From assembly GCF_021018895.1 (NCBI RefSeq), contig NC_079377.1, positions 17,452,501-17,516,500 on the forward strand: 64,000 nucleotides of DNA. The letters are read 5' to 3'. Position numbers and translations under genes: made by a program. The notes beneath the pieces were generated by a model, which did not search any database, had not been told where the DNA came from, and was given only the letters and a program-made list of their open reading frames with translations. Positions 24,160-37,393 of this stretch are shown in pieces. The stretch comes from Seriola aureovittata (taxonomy: Eukaryota; Chordata; Actinopteri; Carangiformes; Carangidae). Every line of letters begins with the position of its first letter. The stretch's first letter is position 1.

Positions 24160-24719
24160 CTACCTCCCAACCCATTTAATCAGCCATTTGCGCCATAGCC
24201 CCTCACTGCACCAGTTGTAAAATGGCCTGTGTCTGACTCATAATGGTGTCACGTTGACATTGAATTAAACTGTTGAATCTCAATTCTGCCAACACATCAT
24301 AATGTGATATGAGTGATGACTCTTTGCAGACATTTTATGCACTTGATCACCAAACAGAGTAATCAATAAGATCTTAAAGGCCTTTGAATCAATTTAAGCC
24401 AGTACATTTCATCATAGATATCAACAAATTCTAAAGGTTAAGACTGTAATGATATAAAAGTCATGCTGACCATGTGAGAGCTTGAACTAGCTCAGCTTTT
24501 TCTGTTGCTGTCTACTCTGTGTCATTTCTGCTTAGTTCCAACACTTCTTCTAATTGGACACTTCAGCAACTCGTGTGCTTGTACGTGTGTCCGTGGTTTT
24601 TCCTAACGGCTGGAGCGGCCATTTGGCTGTCAGGAGGAAAGGTCCCAGAAAAGTTAAAAGTGCACTGTGGGTGTCAAGATGGCTGACAAACAGCTGACAG
24701 CATCCCATTCGGCAACACA

Positions 24720-24722
<3 letters not shown>

Positions 24723-24761
<39 letters not shown>
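24723..24761 (+). repeat. (CA)n microsatellite
   Basis: About 19 uninterrupted CA units, 565 bp from the previous tract. Confidence 0.95.
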
Positions 24762-24763
<2 letters not shown>

Positions 24764-24990
24764 GACATCAACCTAGTCAGCAGCAACAGTAACAACAATC
24801 TGACTCATATTGCTGCGTCTCGTTGCATCGGATCAAGCCTTCAAGCTGACAGTTTGCAAAGTGTGCAATTAGACAGAACGTCATATAGACAGAGGACGAT
24901 GTAGAGTCTAGCTTGTACTACTGTAGTGTAATTTCTTACCGTAGGATAGTTTTAGTGCTGTGTAGTAGGATAAAGTGCTAAAAGTAAAGA

Positions 24991-25490
24991 TAACTTTCAA
25001 TATCAATTAATCTGTTGATTGTTTGTTGACTATAAAATCCCAGAGAATTGTGAAAATCAACGGGGCCCAAGTTAACATCATCAGATCCCTTGTTTTGTCC
25101 AACCGACTAAGGAATTTCGATACCTGAACTCAGGCTACCTACGGGTACCGAATGGTAATCCGATTCAATTGCTCTCTTTTCCTAAAATTCAAACCTATAG
25201 AACAGCTACCTCACTGTTGTAGAAGTCATTCTTATAAATAAGACAATGTTATGCACTAGGGATAGCTGTGGTAGTAAAAATAATTGCATCGACTGAAATG
25301 AATGTGACTTACTGCAAAAACACTATATTCTATCATCACATTGATGAAAAAAATGTATTTAATACTTGATCTTAATTTTCCAAAATATAAAACTTAGAAA
25401 GGTAGCTAATCCTCACATTTGGAAGCTGAAACCAGCTAATTAGAAAGTGATTTCAACAATTAATCAATTTTCATGAGGCTGAGGATAAAT
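24991..25490 (+). mobile_element. hAT-like miniature element relic, copy 2, interrupted
   Basis: The left part (24991-25110) carries TATCAATTAATCTGTTGATT and TTGTTTTGTCCAACCGACTA. The right part (25385-25490) carries CTAATCCTCACATTTGGAAGC and ATTTCAACAATTAATCAATT. About 275 bp of unrelated sequence, beginning with a GATACCTGAACTCAGG block, separates them and may be a second inserted element. Confidence 0.55.
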
Positions 25491-26225
25491 AGTTCAAATT
25501 ATACTTCACAAAAGGTGCCAATACAGTTGTGTTTAACTTTAAAACCTAAATACCCTAACAAAGGATTTTAGACTATTTAGACTCTAGGAGTCCAATCCAT
25601 GTTTGTTCTGAAAGCGACACAAAGCAACAACAAACAGACTACCAGCATAATGTTACAGCTCTTGGTATCATTACTCACTTCCCTCCAGGTAGGAAATGGA
25701 TAGGTGGGAACATACTACTGCTATAGATATATGATGATCCTTATGATGATATCTCCGAGTGGACCTGCTTTTAAAACAACAGCCAGAAAGGAAACCAAAA
25801 ATATCCAGTGTGAGATTTACAACATGGCAATACACATCACAGAGAGAGCCGGCTAGAAGTTGCTGTAGGGCTGTTCTATTTTCAACATGATGGGTGTTTG
25901 TGATAGTGTCTGTAACCAAACAGAAGAGGAAGAAGAAGGGATGATGCTGAAGATAATTTGCTAGCTATCTGCTTGGTGATGGTGCAGAAAAATTATCAAT
26001 CACACAGGGAATAAAAGAAATAATCACTACTCAGTTATGAGCGGGTTCATGTGATGGTAATGACTGTGACTGTGTGAGGTGGAAGCTGATACCGCAAAGA
26101 TTAAGTTTCATCGTCATCATCAGAGTAATAATAGTCTTCTTTCTTGCTTGATGTTTAACAATTTACAGCATTTCACTGGTGACAGATCTTTCTTCATTTC
26201 ATTCAGAACACCGGTAAAAAATTTC

Positions 26226-26480
26226 CTTTTGTAACAAACAATTATTTTCATTAACAATGAGTTTACTGATTATGTTTCTGATTAATCGATCAATTGGTTT
26301 ATAAAAAATTTCCGATAATAGTAAAAAATGTCATTTTCCTAAAGCCCAATGTGACGTATTCAAATGTCTTGTCCAACTGTTAAAGATTTAAAGATATTAA
26401 TTTTGTATATTAAGCAGCAAGTCCTCAATGGATAAGCTGAAACTGAATTGTCAGGCAATTGATCAAGCTGTTATAGACTA
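26226..26480 (+). mobile_element. hAT-like miniature element relic, copy 3
   Basis: Shows AACAATTATTTTCATTAACA, then CTGATTAATCGATCAATTGG and a middle GCCCAATGTGACGTATTCAA block in family order. The ends are degraded. Confidence 0.6.
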
Positions 26481-27586
26481 ACTGGTTCAGCCGTTTCCCA
26501 TCCCATACTCCACTCCACTCCACTCCTTTCCTCCTGTGTTTTTGTCCTTGCTGTACAGTATTAATGATGGATTTCTGGCAGGAGCAGTGGGCTCAGAGGG
26601 CACCTAGAGCCAGAGCACGGCATCAATCCTGAATTCCTCTTCTGCCCAGAGGGTAAAATCATATCACAACATGTACAGACAGTTCCCCTCGTAGCACCAG
26701 TCCTTTATGGTAATAAAAATGTTATTTAGGCCTGCATGTAAAAAAAGAAAAATTGGTTCAAAAACAGAGAACCCGGTTCAATTACACATTCAATAAAAAG
26801 AAACAACAGAAAATTAACACCCAAAGATGAAAATAAGCCAAGAATGGTCTTTAATAATTCTGGGACACCTACAATAATGTAGCAAGGTTCAAGCAAACCG
26901 TAGATGTGACCCATACCGATTTGTAACATTAAAACTCTAATGGGAACTTATAAATAATCATTGATGGTTGTTGGTGATCAGTACCTCAATAACATGATGG
27001 ATGAGTGAACCAGAGAGCAGAACAAAGCCCAAACTTCCTTTCTAACAACTCCTGGCCAGGCATTGATTTCCCTTCTCTGATTAGTCTCAATGAGAACCAG
27101 GAGGAAGGGCAAGAAGGAAGGACAGAGGGAAAAATCAAGAAGAGGAAAAAACTCAGACTGTGGGTTTGAAATTTGGGAAGAGCACAAACACAAGCGTGAC
27201 ATTAATCATCACTTTGCCCTCTTCCCTGCCTGATTCTTGAATTTCAGACATAGTACAATTTGATACAGTGATTCAGTCAAACCATGGCAGGAATCCTCTG
27301 CGACCTTTCTTACAGTAAGTCTATGGTAAACCAGGCTGTGTTATCATTTAGAATTTTCTGCTGCTCCAGTCATCTCTCAGTAAGGAGAGTCTTCATGGGG
27401 ATGATAAAATACACTTCCATCCCACAATATGCTGTGTGAGTCCTGATAACAAACTGCAAACATGTTTGGCAAAGCTGCTTGTGAATAATTCAGTATTAAA
27501 TGATAAGTAGATAGAACGCTTTGCTGCTATTCTGGCTGTTCACACAACTGTTAATAAAAACACAAGAAATGAAGCCAAAGACTGTT

Positions 27587-27615
27587 TGTGTGTGTATGTG
27601 TGTGTGTGTGTGTGT
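27587..27615 (+). repeat. (GT)n microsatellite
   Basis: GT run with one AT interruption. Confidence 0.9.
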
Positions 27616-27980
27616 AATGTAATGTACTGTCTAAAGGTCTATTTATCCAGTGATCTGACACATAACCATCTGAGTAAAAGAATACCAATCCCACCTTGGA
27701 GCTACAATCAACCTTTCCCCATCAGCCAGCATTATACTAGATTACAGCATTCTGCACAGGCTTGCTTTAAAGTTGTACACTACTGGCCGGCAGATGACAA
27801 AAGATATCATTTCACTTCTTATTTTACCTCCAACTACACTGCACGGTACACCTAAGGCTACGCACACACTGTGAAAATGCAGAATTTCCATGCTAAGATT
27901 ACAATGCAATTAAGACTGCAACCTTTTCACACTAAATTACCTCCTTTAAGGTGCAGCGGAGTCTTCCCCTCAGGGCCAAG

Positions 27981-27983
<3 letters not shown>

Positions 27984-28014
<31 letters not shown>
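27984..28014 (+). repeat. A31 homopolymer
   Basis: Thirty-one consecutive A. It may be the tail of an old retroposon, but no head is recognisable upstream. Confidence 0.85.
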
Positions 28015-28015
<1 letters not shown>

Positions 28016-28991
28016 ACATTATATGTTGAGAGCCAGTCTTGTAGCTGAGTCTATTAGCTGGACATTGCAAAAGGTTTATTGTGCTTCAGAGGGTAAGATT
28101 ACACATTTCAGAGAAGAAGAAACGCAGCACACAAGGACCATAACAGCTTAATCCTTTACAGTAAAAAAAAAGAGCAAAGGGATAGAGGTATGGATGGAGG
28201 AAGTCTGGACGTGTAAAAGCTAAAACAATCCTAACACTAGTTCTGACAGAGGGATGCATCCATGTTTAGGAGTTGGGATGGGTAGATGGGATGGGAGGGG
28301 GTAGGGTGAATATTTTTTCTCTAATACTGAATCTAGGCTTTTTTTTCCCAAGGGGGCCCTGAATACACCCCTTCTAACCCCCAACCGCGCTGCCACCTCC
28401 TCCTGCTTCCCCCCGCACACCCCCTCTTTCGCTCTCCTTCTCACCGTCCTTTCCTCTCCCTCCCCCCATGCGAGAGAGAGCTAACTGTGAGGAGGTGTGA
28501 TTACCATCGATCTGTCCTAACACAGACCATTTCCTCAGCTCCTGAGCCTCTGAGCTCCAGCCTGCGTGGCGGGGCTGCCACAAGGCCAGGACCACACGAT
28601 CCTGCCCTTGCCCAGGGACAGAGGCTTTTTCTGGGGGAAAAATGTGAGAACACTAGGTGATGAACGCACAGCTGTTGACAGAGATAACGAATATACAGTC
28701 TGAGACATGATATTAAGCAAATATTGCTTGTTTGTAGACTGTTAAAAAATTTTGTGTGTTTCCATTGTTTCGTCTTTTGCTTTCAGTGCTGCACTAGGAC
28801 TTTGAAGCCTCTAAATCGAGACGGTTGACAAAATTAATGACGGCATGATTCTGGTTATCGCTGCACGTGATGGTGGCGTGGCAGGTGGTTAAGTGGAGGA
28901 CAGGGAGACAGCGTGGTGGTGGAGGTGGAGGCAAGCAAAAGAAAGTAATTATCAGGCCGTACAGGCGTGAGTCCCAAGGGTCAACAGAGTG

Positions 28992-28995
<4 letters not shown>

Positions 28996-29042
<47 letters not shown>
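28996..29042 (+). repeat. (GT)n microsatellite
   Basis: About 23 uninterrupted GT units. Confidence 0.95.
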
Positions 29043-29044
<2 letters not shown>

Positions 29045-29664
29045 TGAGAAAGGCAGCAAGACAGCACCATTTCAATAGGATAAGCTTTATCTGTGAGTGT
29101 ATGAGGAGCACCTGCCATATATGCATAAATGTACACACACACACACGTCCGTGACACACCATTTGGCGCTTTTAAGAGCCTGATGGAAGAGGTCTGGCAT
29201 TGATGCACAGTGGGGGATTAATAAGTGTGATGTTGTAGGAGTGGGGGTGTTGTCTCTCACACACAGACATACACTGCTTCACTGAGTTTTGACTGACCTA
29301 AAGATAGACTTACGCATCACATGAAAAGTGAGAAAACACAGAAGCAATAGGTAGCATTATGTTTTTAAAGCACAATTAGACATCATACTAACAGTGGGTG
29401 AAAGAGCTAATGAAGAGAGCTAATCATCACTGTCAGATTCTGTGGATACATGTTTGAGTGTAACGCCAACTGTGGCATTGCCTGACATCCAGTTTCCTAT
29501 TCTTGTCTCTTTTTTCTCTTACGCCCTGTTTTCAGAGTCCCTCTCTTCTTTATGCATCTCCTCCACACCTGCTCCACCTTGGCCTCTCTTTCTCTCCCTC
29601 TGTCCTTGCCTCATCAAGTCTCTGCTCCCTTATCTCCTGCTCTTTCCTACTCTTCTGTCTTCTG

Positions 29665-29669
29665 CCCCC

Positions 29670-29700
<31 letters not shown>

Positions 29701-29709
29701 ACACACACA
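29665..29709 (+). repeat. C22 homopolymer followed by (AC)11
   Basis: A C homopolymer (29665-29686) runs directly into an AC repeat (29687-29709). The combination is prone to slippage and assembly error. Confidence 0.95.
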
Positions 29710-30310
29710 TATCATTCAGCCCTGTAATCACGTCATTAAGCAGCATTACTGTGTGTCAATAATCTCATGGTGAACTGCACTTGCTGCGTTAAACTCCTTT
29801 TCTGTCTCACCCCTGAGCATCAGTGGTGAGGTGGTCCTGTTTCAATGAGACCGATGATGAAGAGGTAAGAGAGGAAGTGGTGTGGTATAATTTGGTGTGG
29901 TTTCAGTTGGTGTTGTTAGAGATTCTTCTTTCCAACATCTCATCCAGTGAATCTTATTATCTGCTCATTTGGCTGCTTTATGTGTTGGCATCAAAAATGA
30001 ACCATAATGTTGCCTCCTCATTGGACATCTGATGGCCCCCACTTTTATTTCTAAGAAGGCAAACTGCAAAATACAATCCTGTATCCTGCTGAGTGGACTT
30101 TTAACCCTCTGTTACTAAGCAGGATTGGAGAATCATTCATCTGATGCCAACAAAATGAATAAAACACATGAACTGTGTTGCATTAACATACAGTTCATTT
30201 GTATAGCAGTACAATTACACCACAAGCACTGGTTTACATATTTACATGCGTATTATATTCTCTGCTCCCATAGCCGCAAGCTACAGTATAGTGTTTCTTT
30301 GCTTACATTA

Positions 30311-30621
30311 GGGCTGCAACTAATTATTTTAAATACTGATTAATCTGCTGATTTTTTCCTCAATTAATCACTTGGTCCTTAAAATGTCAGAGTAGTAAAA
30401 AAAGAAGAAGCCCATTACAATTTCTTAAAAGTTTTATTTTTGTCTGACTAAATATTCAGGATGCTGTCACATAAAACAAAGAAAAGCAACAAAGGCTCAT
30501 AAATCCCATACTGGAATAAGAGAAACTTTTATAATATGAAAATTGAGTAAAATATTTTTTGATTCTCAAAATAGGTGATTATTTTTATGTTGATCGACTA
30601 ATCTGCGAATGATTTCAGCCC
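30311..30621 (+). mobile_element. hAT-like miniature element, complete copy
   Basis: A 311 bp non-coding element with inverted ends. The left end starts GGGCTGCAACTAATTATTTT and the right end reads TTGATCGACTAATCTGCGAA, then TGATTTCAGCCCC. The internal GATTAATCTGCTGATT, AAAATGTCAG and ATAAAACAAAGAAAAGCAAC blocks match the other copies. It has no transposase, so it must have been mobilised by a relative. A clear 8-bp target duplication could not be read. Confidence 0.72.
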
Positions 30622-32140
30622 CTAGATGCTTTAATTCTGTCAGCACACACCAGTAAAGCCTGCCAAATAACACATCACATGTGAAACACACCATTTCCCG
30701 TCTTGCACAGTCTTCACATTGTATAGCCAAATGTGATTTGACATCACGTGTGAAAACAACAATTTCATATGTAATTAATGCATATAAATGTCATTTTGTA
30801 TCATATAACATGATTTTCATATGTCATTCCTGTCCAGTGTTTCTCCATATTTGGATGTTTTCCGTGAATGATTACATGTTCCTTTATGTAATGGGCTGAT
30901 ATAATTCTCCTAAATCAATTATAAGACTTTAAAAACCTACAGTTATCTGCATTTTTTGTAGATGTAAGGTAGTGAAAGACTGTGTGCGTGTGTGTGTGTG
31001 TATGGCAGTCGCCCATTTAAGTGGAGTCAGCAACGAGCACTGAAAATGTATGAAATGTGAATTTTTACATGTTATAATGTGTAATGTGAAATCACATCAA
31101 GTAGTCCCACACACTGTAGGACAACACATCAGAGAGAGCAGGAGAGAGGAAGAGGAAGGAGGGTGCACATGGATTGGAAGAGCGGCAAGAAAGACGCCAC
31201 TCACCTTCAAATGACCTTTAGGCTTACGATCATGCTCTCTCTCCTCTCTCTTTCTCCGCCTGCCTCTCTAATTCTCTCCATTTCTCCTTATCTCTCACTC
31301 TCTCCTCTCTTTCACACACATGCTTTCTCTCTTCATCTATTAGTCCTTATCCTCTCCTCTCTCATTCTAGCTCCTTCTCACCGTTTTTCTCTCTCTGACT
31401 CTTTAATGCACACACACTTCATTCAGCTCCCATGTGACTGGAAAGAGGAAGTCAAAATTTCATGTTGAACACAACTTAAATCACCTGATGCACAAAAAAA
31501 GGAAAACGACTGTCAGATGTGCCAGACTAGGAACCACAACGAGACAACATGGATTTTTTTTTCCAGTGGTAGGACAAACAAATCCCCACATGCACTGGTT
31601 TTCAGTTACGAAGGCTCCCTAAGATATCCCATCACCACAAACATATACACAAACACACACACACATAAACACACACACCATCCCCCAGCAGTACTCTCTG
31701 TGAGGACCCTCAAAGTGGTGGATCAATAATTAGAACAATCCTTATTACACGCTCTCATTTCCCCTTAGAGACTGAAGCTAATCTAGTACAATAGCAGCAT
31801 ACAGTAGAGCTTGTCGCCCATTGGAGGATCTCGCACGTTTCTAGCCATGTGAAATACAAGGGTGGGGATTAAAAATGGACTGATCAACTTATTGTGTGCA
31901 TGAATGGATAATATGATACAGCCACATAGCAAAGAGTGGAGGGAGTGTTATTCTTGGATCTCAAAGACTTGATATGATCTATAGATCTACATCTGATATT
32001 GATCTAGGACCTGATTTAGGTTTGATCAGTGTGACAAAAAAAAAAGATCATCACAAAATGGTTCAGGGGACCAGAGTATTCTTGGTACTCATAACATTTT
32101 GGATTTGAGTATAAATCACAAGACGACAAAGTGGAGATTG

Positions 32141-32288
32141 GGGAGCCCCTGTAGCTCAACCTGGTAGAGCGAATACCATGTGCTAAGGCTGAGTCCTTAC
32201 GGCAGCAGCCCGTGTTCGAGTGCCTCTGTCCCCTGACTATCTCTAATGTCTCTATAGAAAAAAAATCTTTCAAAAAAAAAAAAAAAAA
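32141..32288 (+). mobile_element. tRNA-derived SINE, second subtype, short poly-A-tailed copy
   Basis: The plus strand has an A-box-like TGTAGCTCAACCTGG, the tRNA-like text GGTAGAGCGAATACCATG, and a B-box-like GTGTTCGAGTGCC, then a shortened body and an A-rich tail. It is flanked by an imperfect 13-bp duplication, AAAGTGGAGATTG (32128-32140) and AAAGTGGTGGTTG (32289-32301), with two mismatches that indicate age. It lacks most of the body seen in the other two SINEs. Confidence 0.78.
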
Positions 32289-34330
32289 AAAGTGGTGGTT
32301 GTATGATACTGGAGAAGTAAGCAATGACTTCTATCTTGTTTTTTGATAACCGAACACAAACACATTGTATTTCCTGTTTTTGCTTCACAATAAAAGTTTC
32401 TCTGGTGGCATGCTTTTAATGTGAAAGAATGGCAGTAGAAAATATTGTGTGTGCTTTAGCAATAAATAAGTATCTATTTCAGTAAGCAAAGTTAATTTAT
32501 TTAGTACCTTTCTAGATCAAATGTTAGAAAATGTGCATCACGACAAAAGATAAAAAGACAGTGAACAATAACCATCTGCAAAAACTACTATATAAAGAGG
32601 TAATCAGTGAATGTCAATTCATTGAATGCTAAGTGGCGACACAATGATTGTATGTATGATTTCATGAAAGAATTGTGAATCATTGAAATTTTACTACAAA
32701 CTGCATCTTGGCAAATTTCATACATCATATGTATTATATTATGAGGTAATAAACACACAATATACGCTACATCAGTTGTCATTATTTCCTGGAACAGAAG
32801 CTTGGCAGTCTCACTCGCCAGACATCCAATTGGTGGCCATCTTGATGGCGAAAACATTTTGTAATACTGGGAGGAGTTCCCAATGCCAATGCAATTAGCT
32901 GAGGCACGCATGAGCACTGAATTCATTAACCTCCATCTTTTATGGGCTAGTGGGGAGGGGAGGAGGTGAAGGAGTAGGTGGGGGGAAGGAGGAGTGAAAC
33001 AACATGTATGCCGGCTTTGTTTCAGCCATATCAGAAAGTGAGTGGAGAGAAATGAGAGAATGAAATGAGACAGAAAGGTAGAAGAAAAATAGGTGAAAAA
33101 CCTATTAAAATGTGCAATGATATTATGTATCCTCCCTCCATGCCTGCCTTAAGCCTGATGGCTCTTTTCCCCACGGTTTATTTTTCCTCTTAGGGCTGGG
33201 CAGACTCTTGCCTTGCCACTGTTGCCATGGGCTTGCTCTGAAGGCAGCACAGGGCTGAAATCCAATTTCAACACTGCCATTCGCCTTCCAGCAGTCATTG
33301 CAAAGTCTTGCTTTAGATTCACCACTGTGATCCGGATTCAGAGCTCTTAATGAAAAGTGATGATGGTGATGAATGATGATGACATTCAGCTCTGATGAGC
33401 AGGACGCGCCAGTGATCTTTGGAATCTTTAATGAAGTGGATAAAATTTTGTAAATGCACTCAAAACGTTTATCGTTTTATCGTGCTTACAGTTTTGGAAA
33501 ATGGCAGAGACGACTTCAACGACAACGTGGTTAAGACACAGGTCCACAACAAACAGGCACAGAGTTTCCTCGGAAGATAAAAACACTATCAGATTAGACT
33601 GTAGAAAAGCGAGCACATGGCCCACATAAGCCCTATGAGAAACAATAGGTACTGTACCGACGCACAGTCTGTGTACCGGAACGGTGTGTAAAATTGGGAC
33701 ACAGCAGTAGGAAACCTGCTTAGCGCTCTCCCTCTCTTTCTCTCTCTCTCTCTTTTTCTCTCTCTCTCTCTGTCTCTCAGGGAATCCATTGGGGGCTCCT
33801 GGCTCTAGATAATGTCATTAGAAGTAAAGCAGCTTGGAGAATTTATGTAACAGTGTAACAGGGGTTTCCCATTCAGATGACCACTGCGGCTACTGAGTTT
33901 CCACTTGTTAGACTTTTTTCTCACTACCTCTCATACAGCACAGAAACATTAATGCGTGCAACAACACTCAAACAAAAACACAGATACAAAGAGATGTGCT
34001 CTCTTCTCAGTCTCTCAGGTTAACATCCTGTGTCTCCCAGGGTGTTAAGGTTGAAACTTTATCTCCCTCTGTGCTGCTTTCCTGACAATATGCACCACAA
34101 AAACACACACACAACACACACCCACACACACACACAAACCCACACAACACTACACTAAGTTGTTAGGCATCTGTAGCAGGGATTCCTCCCCAGACACCCT
34201 GGACTCCATTAGACCAACACTGAACTAAGTGGCGGCTGATAAAAGCAGCAGGCCTCATGTCAAACTATTTCTCAGCTCCCTCACGTGCACTTTGTTGATC
34301 TCTTTCGACAATTTGACAGTTGTTTGCTTA

Positions 34331-34572
34331 GGCTGTGTCCAAAATCACTCCCTATACAGTACACTATGTCAATCCTCCACCAGTTTACTTGAGTTACCAA
34401 ATTCTGAGTGTGAAATTTATACACCATGTAGTGTCCTGAAAGATTCCCACAATAGAACAAACACAGTGATGTCCATGCCATGTACAGAATTGCAATTTCT
34501 GCTCACTAAACTATAGAGTGTTATTATAAAGCAGTGCATGTGTGGATGAGGAAGGGTTTTCTGGACACAGCC
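34331..34572. mobile_element. Miniature element with GGCTGTGTCC terminal inverted repeats
   Basis: The left end GGCTGTGTCCAAAATCACTC and the right end GAAGGGTTTTCTGGACACAG then CC are inverted copies of each other. TA lies on both outer sides, fitting a TA target duplication. It is 242 bp and non-coding. Related ends (GGCTGTGTCC...GGACACAGCC) are common in fish miniature DNA transposons. Confidence 0.65.
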
Positions 34573-37393
34573 TATGTTTCAATGGACTGCATATTATTTT
34601 CTGATATAAACCTGAACAGGATGGGAGATTGCAATATAAAGACTATATTCTGGTGACCTCACAGGCACAATCTGTGATACACATGGCAAAAAAAGTCCAG
34701 TCTTCACTCCAATGATGCTCAAAACACCAGAGATTGGAATCTACACAAAAACCCAGAAATAACAATCAAACCTTTAAGCTGATCACATTACTGAAGGGTG
34801 TTTTAGATATTTATATACACCTTAAATTAATCATAACTCTCAGAATATTTTGCAGCGTTTCACATAAACTCTACCTGTTTGGTGACTAATGCAAAAAAAT
34901 GCACCAGTGGGAGGACACCACTCGGCTTTTACAAGTGTTCTCTACTAACAGTTTTGTACATGCTTTACCTAAATATAGCGTTTGTAGAGCTCTGGAAGGA
35001 GTGACTCAAAGCAGTTTGTTGCACACAACAACTATATCAGTTTACAACAGTAGCAACAAGGCAGAAATAAAGGGTTTGAGGTTGAATAATGGAGGCAAAC
35101 TGACAGTGTAACTTTAACAGGATGTGACATTTTTCAGTTATTACTTGGGCTGTGCTGCATAGCATTTAAAAACACATGGAGAGAATTGTCTTATTAATTA
35201 CAAGTTCAATTTTGTCTGTCGTTCTTTCTCTTTGTTGCTGACTGTGACTAAAATATGCTTTTATCTCTTATATAGTCCTTTTCACTATTTTGTCATGTGT
35301 GTCTATGACTCTGACACTTCTCAGGCAGTCTGTTTACATGTGTTATGGACAGAGTGAAAGAGTTGGAAAGCCACCAACAGGGGTAAACAGCGCATGGCCA
35401 AGGGCAGCCATGGAATGAAACCACAGGAATGAAGACAAGAGAGCACTTGGTGTGTGTTGAGAAATAAAACTGCTGTTCATCTGTACGTGTGAGGGAGTGA
35501 GAGTGACCGACGGGCAGCGATGGCCTAAAGTTCACATCCCCCAAGTAAACAACTGAAAAACAAATTAACTTTTAGTGTTGAACTGAGTTTTTTGTGAAAA
35601 AGGTAGAAGCAAGAGCCAGACATCAGCCAAAAGGTGAGGAGACAAAGACCCAGAAAAACAAAAGGACAAAAAGAGTTAGAAAGACAGAGAAGGGAGAGAA
35701 GAGTAGATTGGTGTGAGGACAGAGGGAAGGACACAGGGCACGGAAGAGAAAGCTTATTATACTCATGGACGGCAGTGTGCACAGTTCAGTCAATACAACC
35801 CTCCTCTCCTCTGAAACATGACCCATCATAAGGACTATAAAACTCCTAGATCCATAGATCAACATCTCAGACACATTTTCACACACATGTACACAAAGCA
35901 CAGAGGAGAGGAAAAAGTAATGATCACTTATAGATGTAAAACGTACTTGACTTTATAGAGAAGTAGACCTCTAAAGTCTCTTGACCTTATGGATCTTTTT
36001 GCTTTTCTTTTTTTAGTTGAGAAAAGATTAGGCCGTGATAGCTTGTTTCTTGTTTATGCTAAGGTCAAATAACATTGCCAGCAGCATAATTCAAAACCAG
36101 GCACCCATGGGCACAAAGTACAGTAAATGTCACTGTTATTGAATAGATCTCTCACGGTCAAATCTCCCCACATTCAATACGCCGATTGCAATGAATGCTC
36201 TCTCCTCAGACAGTGAAGAATTATTATTATTATTACTTTAATACATAACTGGATAGACAACAAGTAACCCATTGTTTTTGTTCCTGTTTCCACCAGTTGT
36301 AGCTTTTAATTTACTTGCTCATCCTATTCAAATATCTCCTTGTTTGGCACGAGTTTCTCCCACTGGTCTGTCCAAAGTGGAGAGCTGACATGTAAGGGAG
36401 GCGGCGGCGGGGTGGGGGGGGGGTGGCGGGCTTGTGCATTTCAGTTCCTTCTCCATCATATGAAAAGCTTTGTCATCAATAAATCAGTTGTGCATGCATT
36501 ATACATGGCTGTCTGTGCATCCAAGCACACATACACAGACATACACAAGCCAGAACCCACAAAAACCCACTAAAGCACTCACACACATATCCTAAAGCAT
36601 GATCAAGTGAAAAGAGAGTGAGAGGTGGTTTTTGTTTTTTTTCCACCATCTTGGCCTATGTTTGTCCCATTCGTTAACAAGTGTTCTTATTTGAGATTTT
36701 AACGCAAACATGACCTCATAGCTTTCACAACTCCCAGCCCACATCTTATTTGAAATAAGTCCCACATGGTTAAATGACATCTGACAAATCACACTCTGTG
36801 CAGGATGATCATAACAATTAACCACCTAATTTCTCTTTGAAACAAGGTAAAATGTGCAGAGACTGAAGGAAGCCCTGCGTGACGTAGTTTTGCTAAAGAC
36901 AGACAATATTAGGAAACACTGAGAGTCAGAGGCAGGAAAACAAAACGCTCCATGTGTCCATGTGTCCATGCGTACAGCGTTGACCTCATCTACAGACTGG
37001 TAGCTAAGATCGTCACGCATAAACAGGTGAAATTATTTTTTGACTTTCAGCTATCATGTGTATGAAGACACACAAACAAACATACACAAACAGTTCACAT
37101 GCACAGCAACAATAAACACACCTGCTTCACCACACATACACATTTAGTATACAAGGTTAGAGATGCTGTTTAAAATGGACAGCATGTCTCGAGTCTCCAC
37201 GTGTCTTGCTTTATGTGCAGATATGAGCATGTACATGAATGTATGTATGTGAGAGGGGGCAACCTCCAAGCCCAGTTGATCTAGGTAGTCGAGCTGAGAT
37301 GCACACAGACACGCACAGAGTCACGCTCCAATGATGCTGGCGGAGTGGAGCAGATGAAGCCACCAGCCAAGCCAGCCAGCCCTCGTCTGTTAC

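Larger units (their letters stand above)
4943..37393 (-). other. Intron 1 of the ankyrin gene (32.4 kb)
   Basis: The region from the exon 1 donor to the exon 2 acceptor is 32,451 bp. By eye, it is mostly AT-rich unique sequence with embedded relics: a tRNA-like patch (6.3 kb), SINEs (11.0 and 32.1 kb), a LINE fragment (18.0 kb), hAT-like miniature elements (16.8, 25.0, 26.2 and 30.3 kb), another dispersed family (11.2 and 22.5 kb), a TIR element (34.3 kb) and many microsatellites. A GC-richer, purine/pyrimidine-skewed block at about 11.9-13.4 kb holds two candidate alternative first exons. The stretches 5020-6300, 6363-10980, 13450-16740, 18421-22520, 22833-24990, 26481-28990, 30623-32140 and 34573-37393 show no coding signal I trust. 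Confidence 0.85.

Noticed and set aside
31163..31210. A basic minus-strand frame ending in a GTGAGT donor (HDRKPKGHLK)
   Set aside because: It is in phase 0 but has a stop upstream and no ATG between the stop and the donor, so it cannot be a first coding exon.
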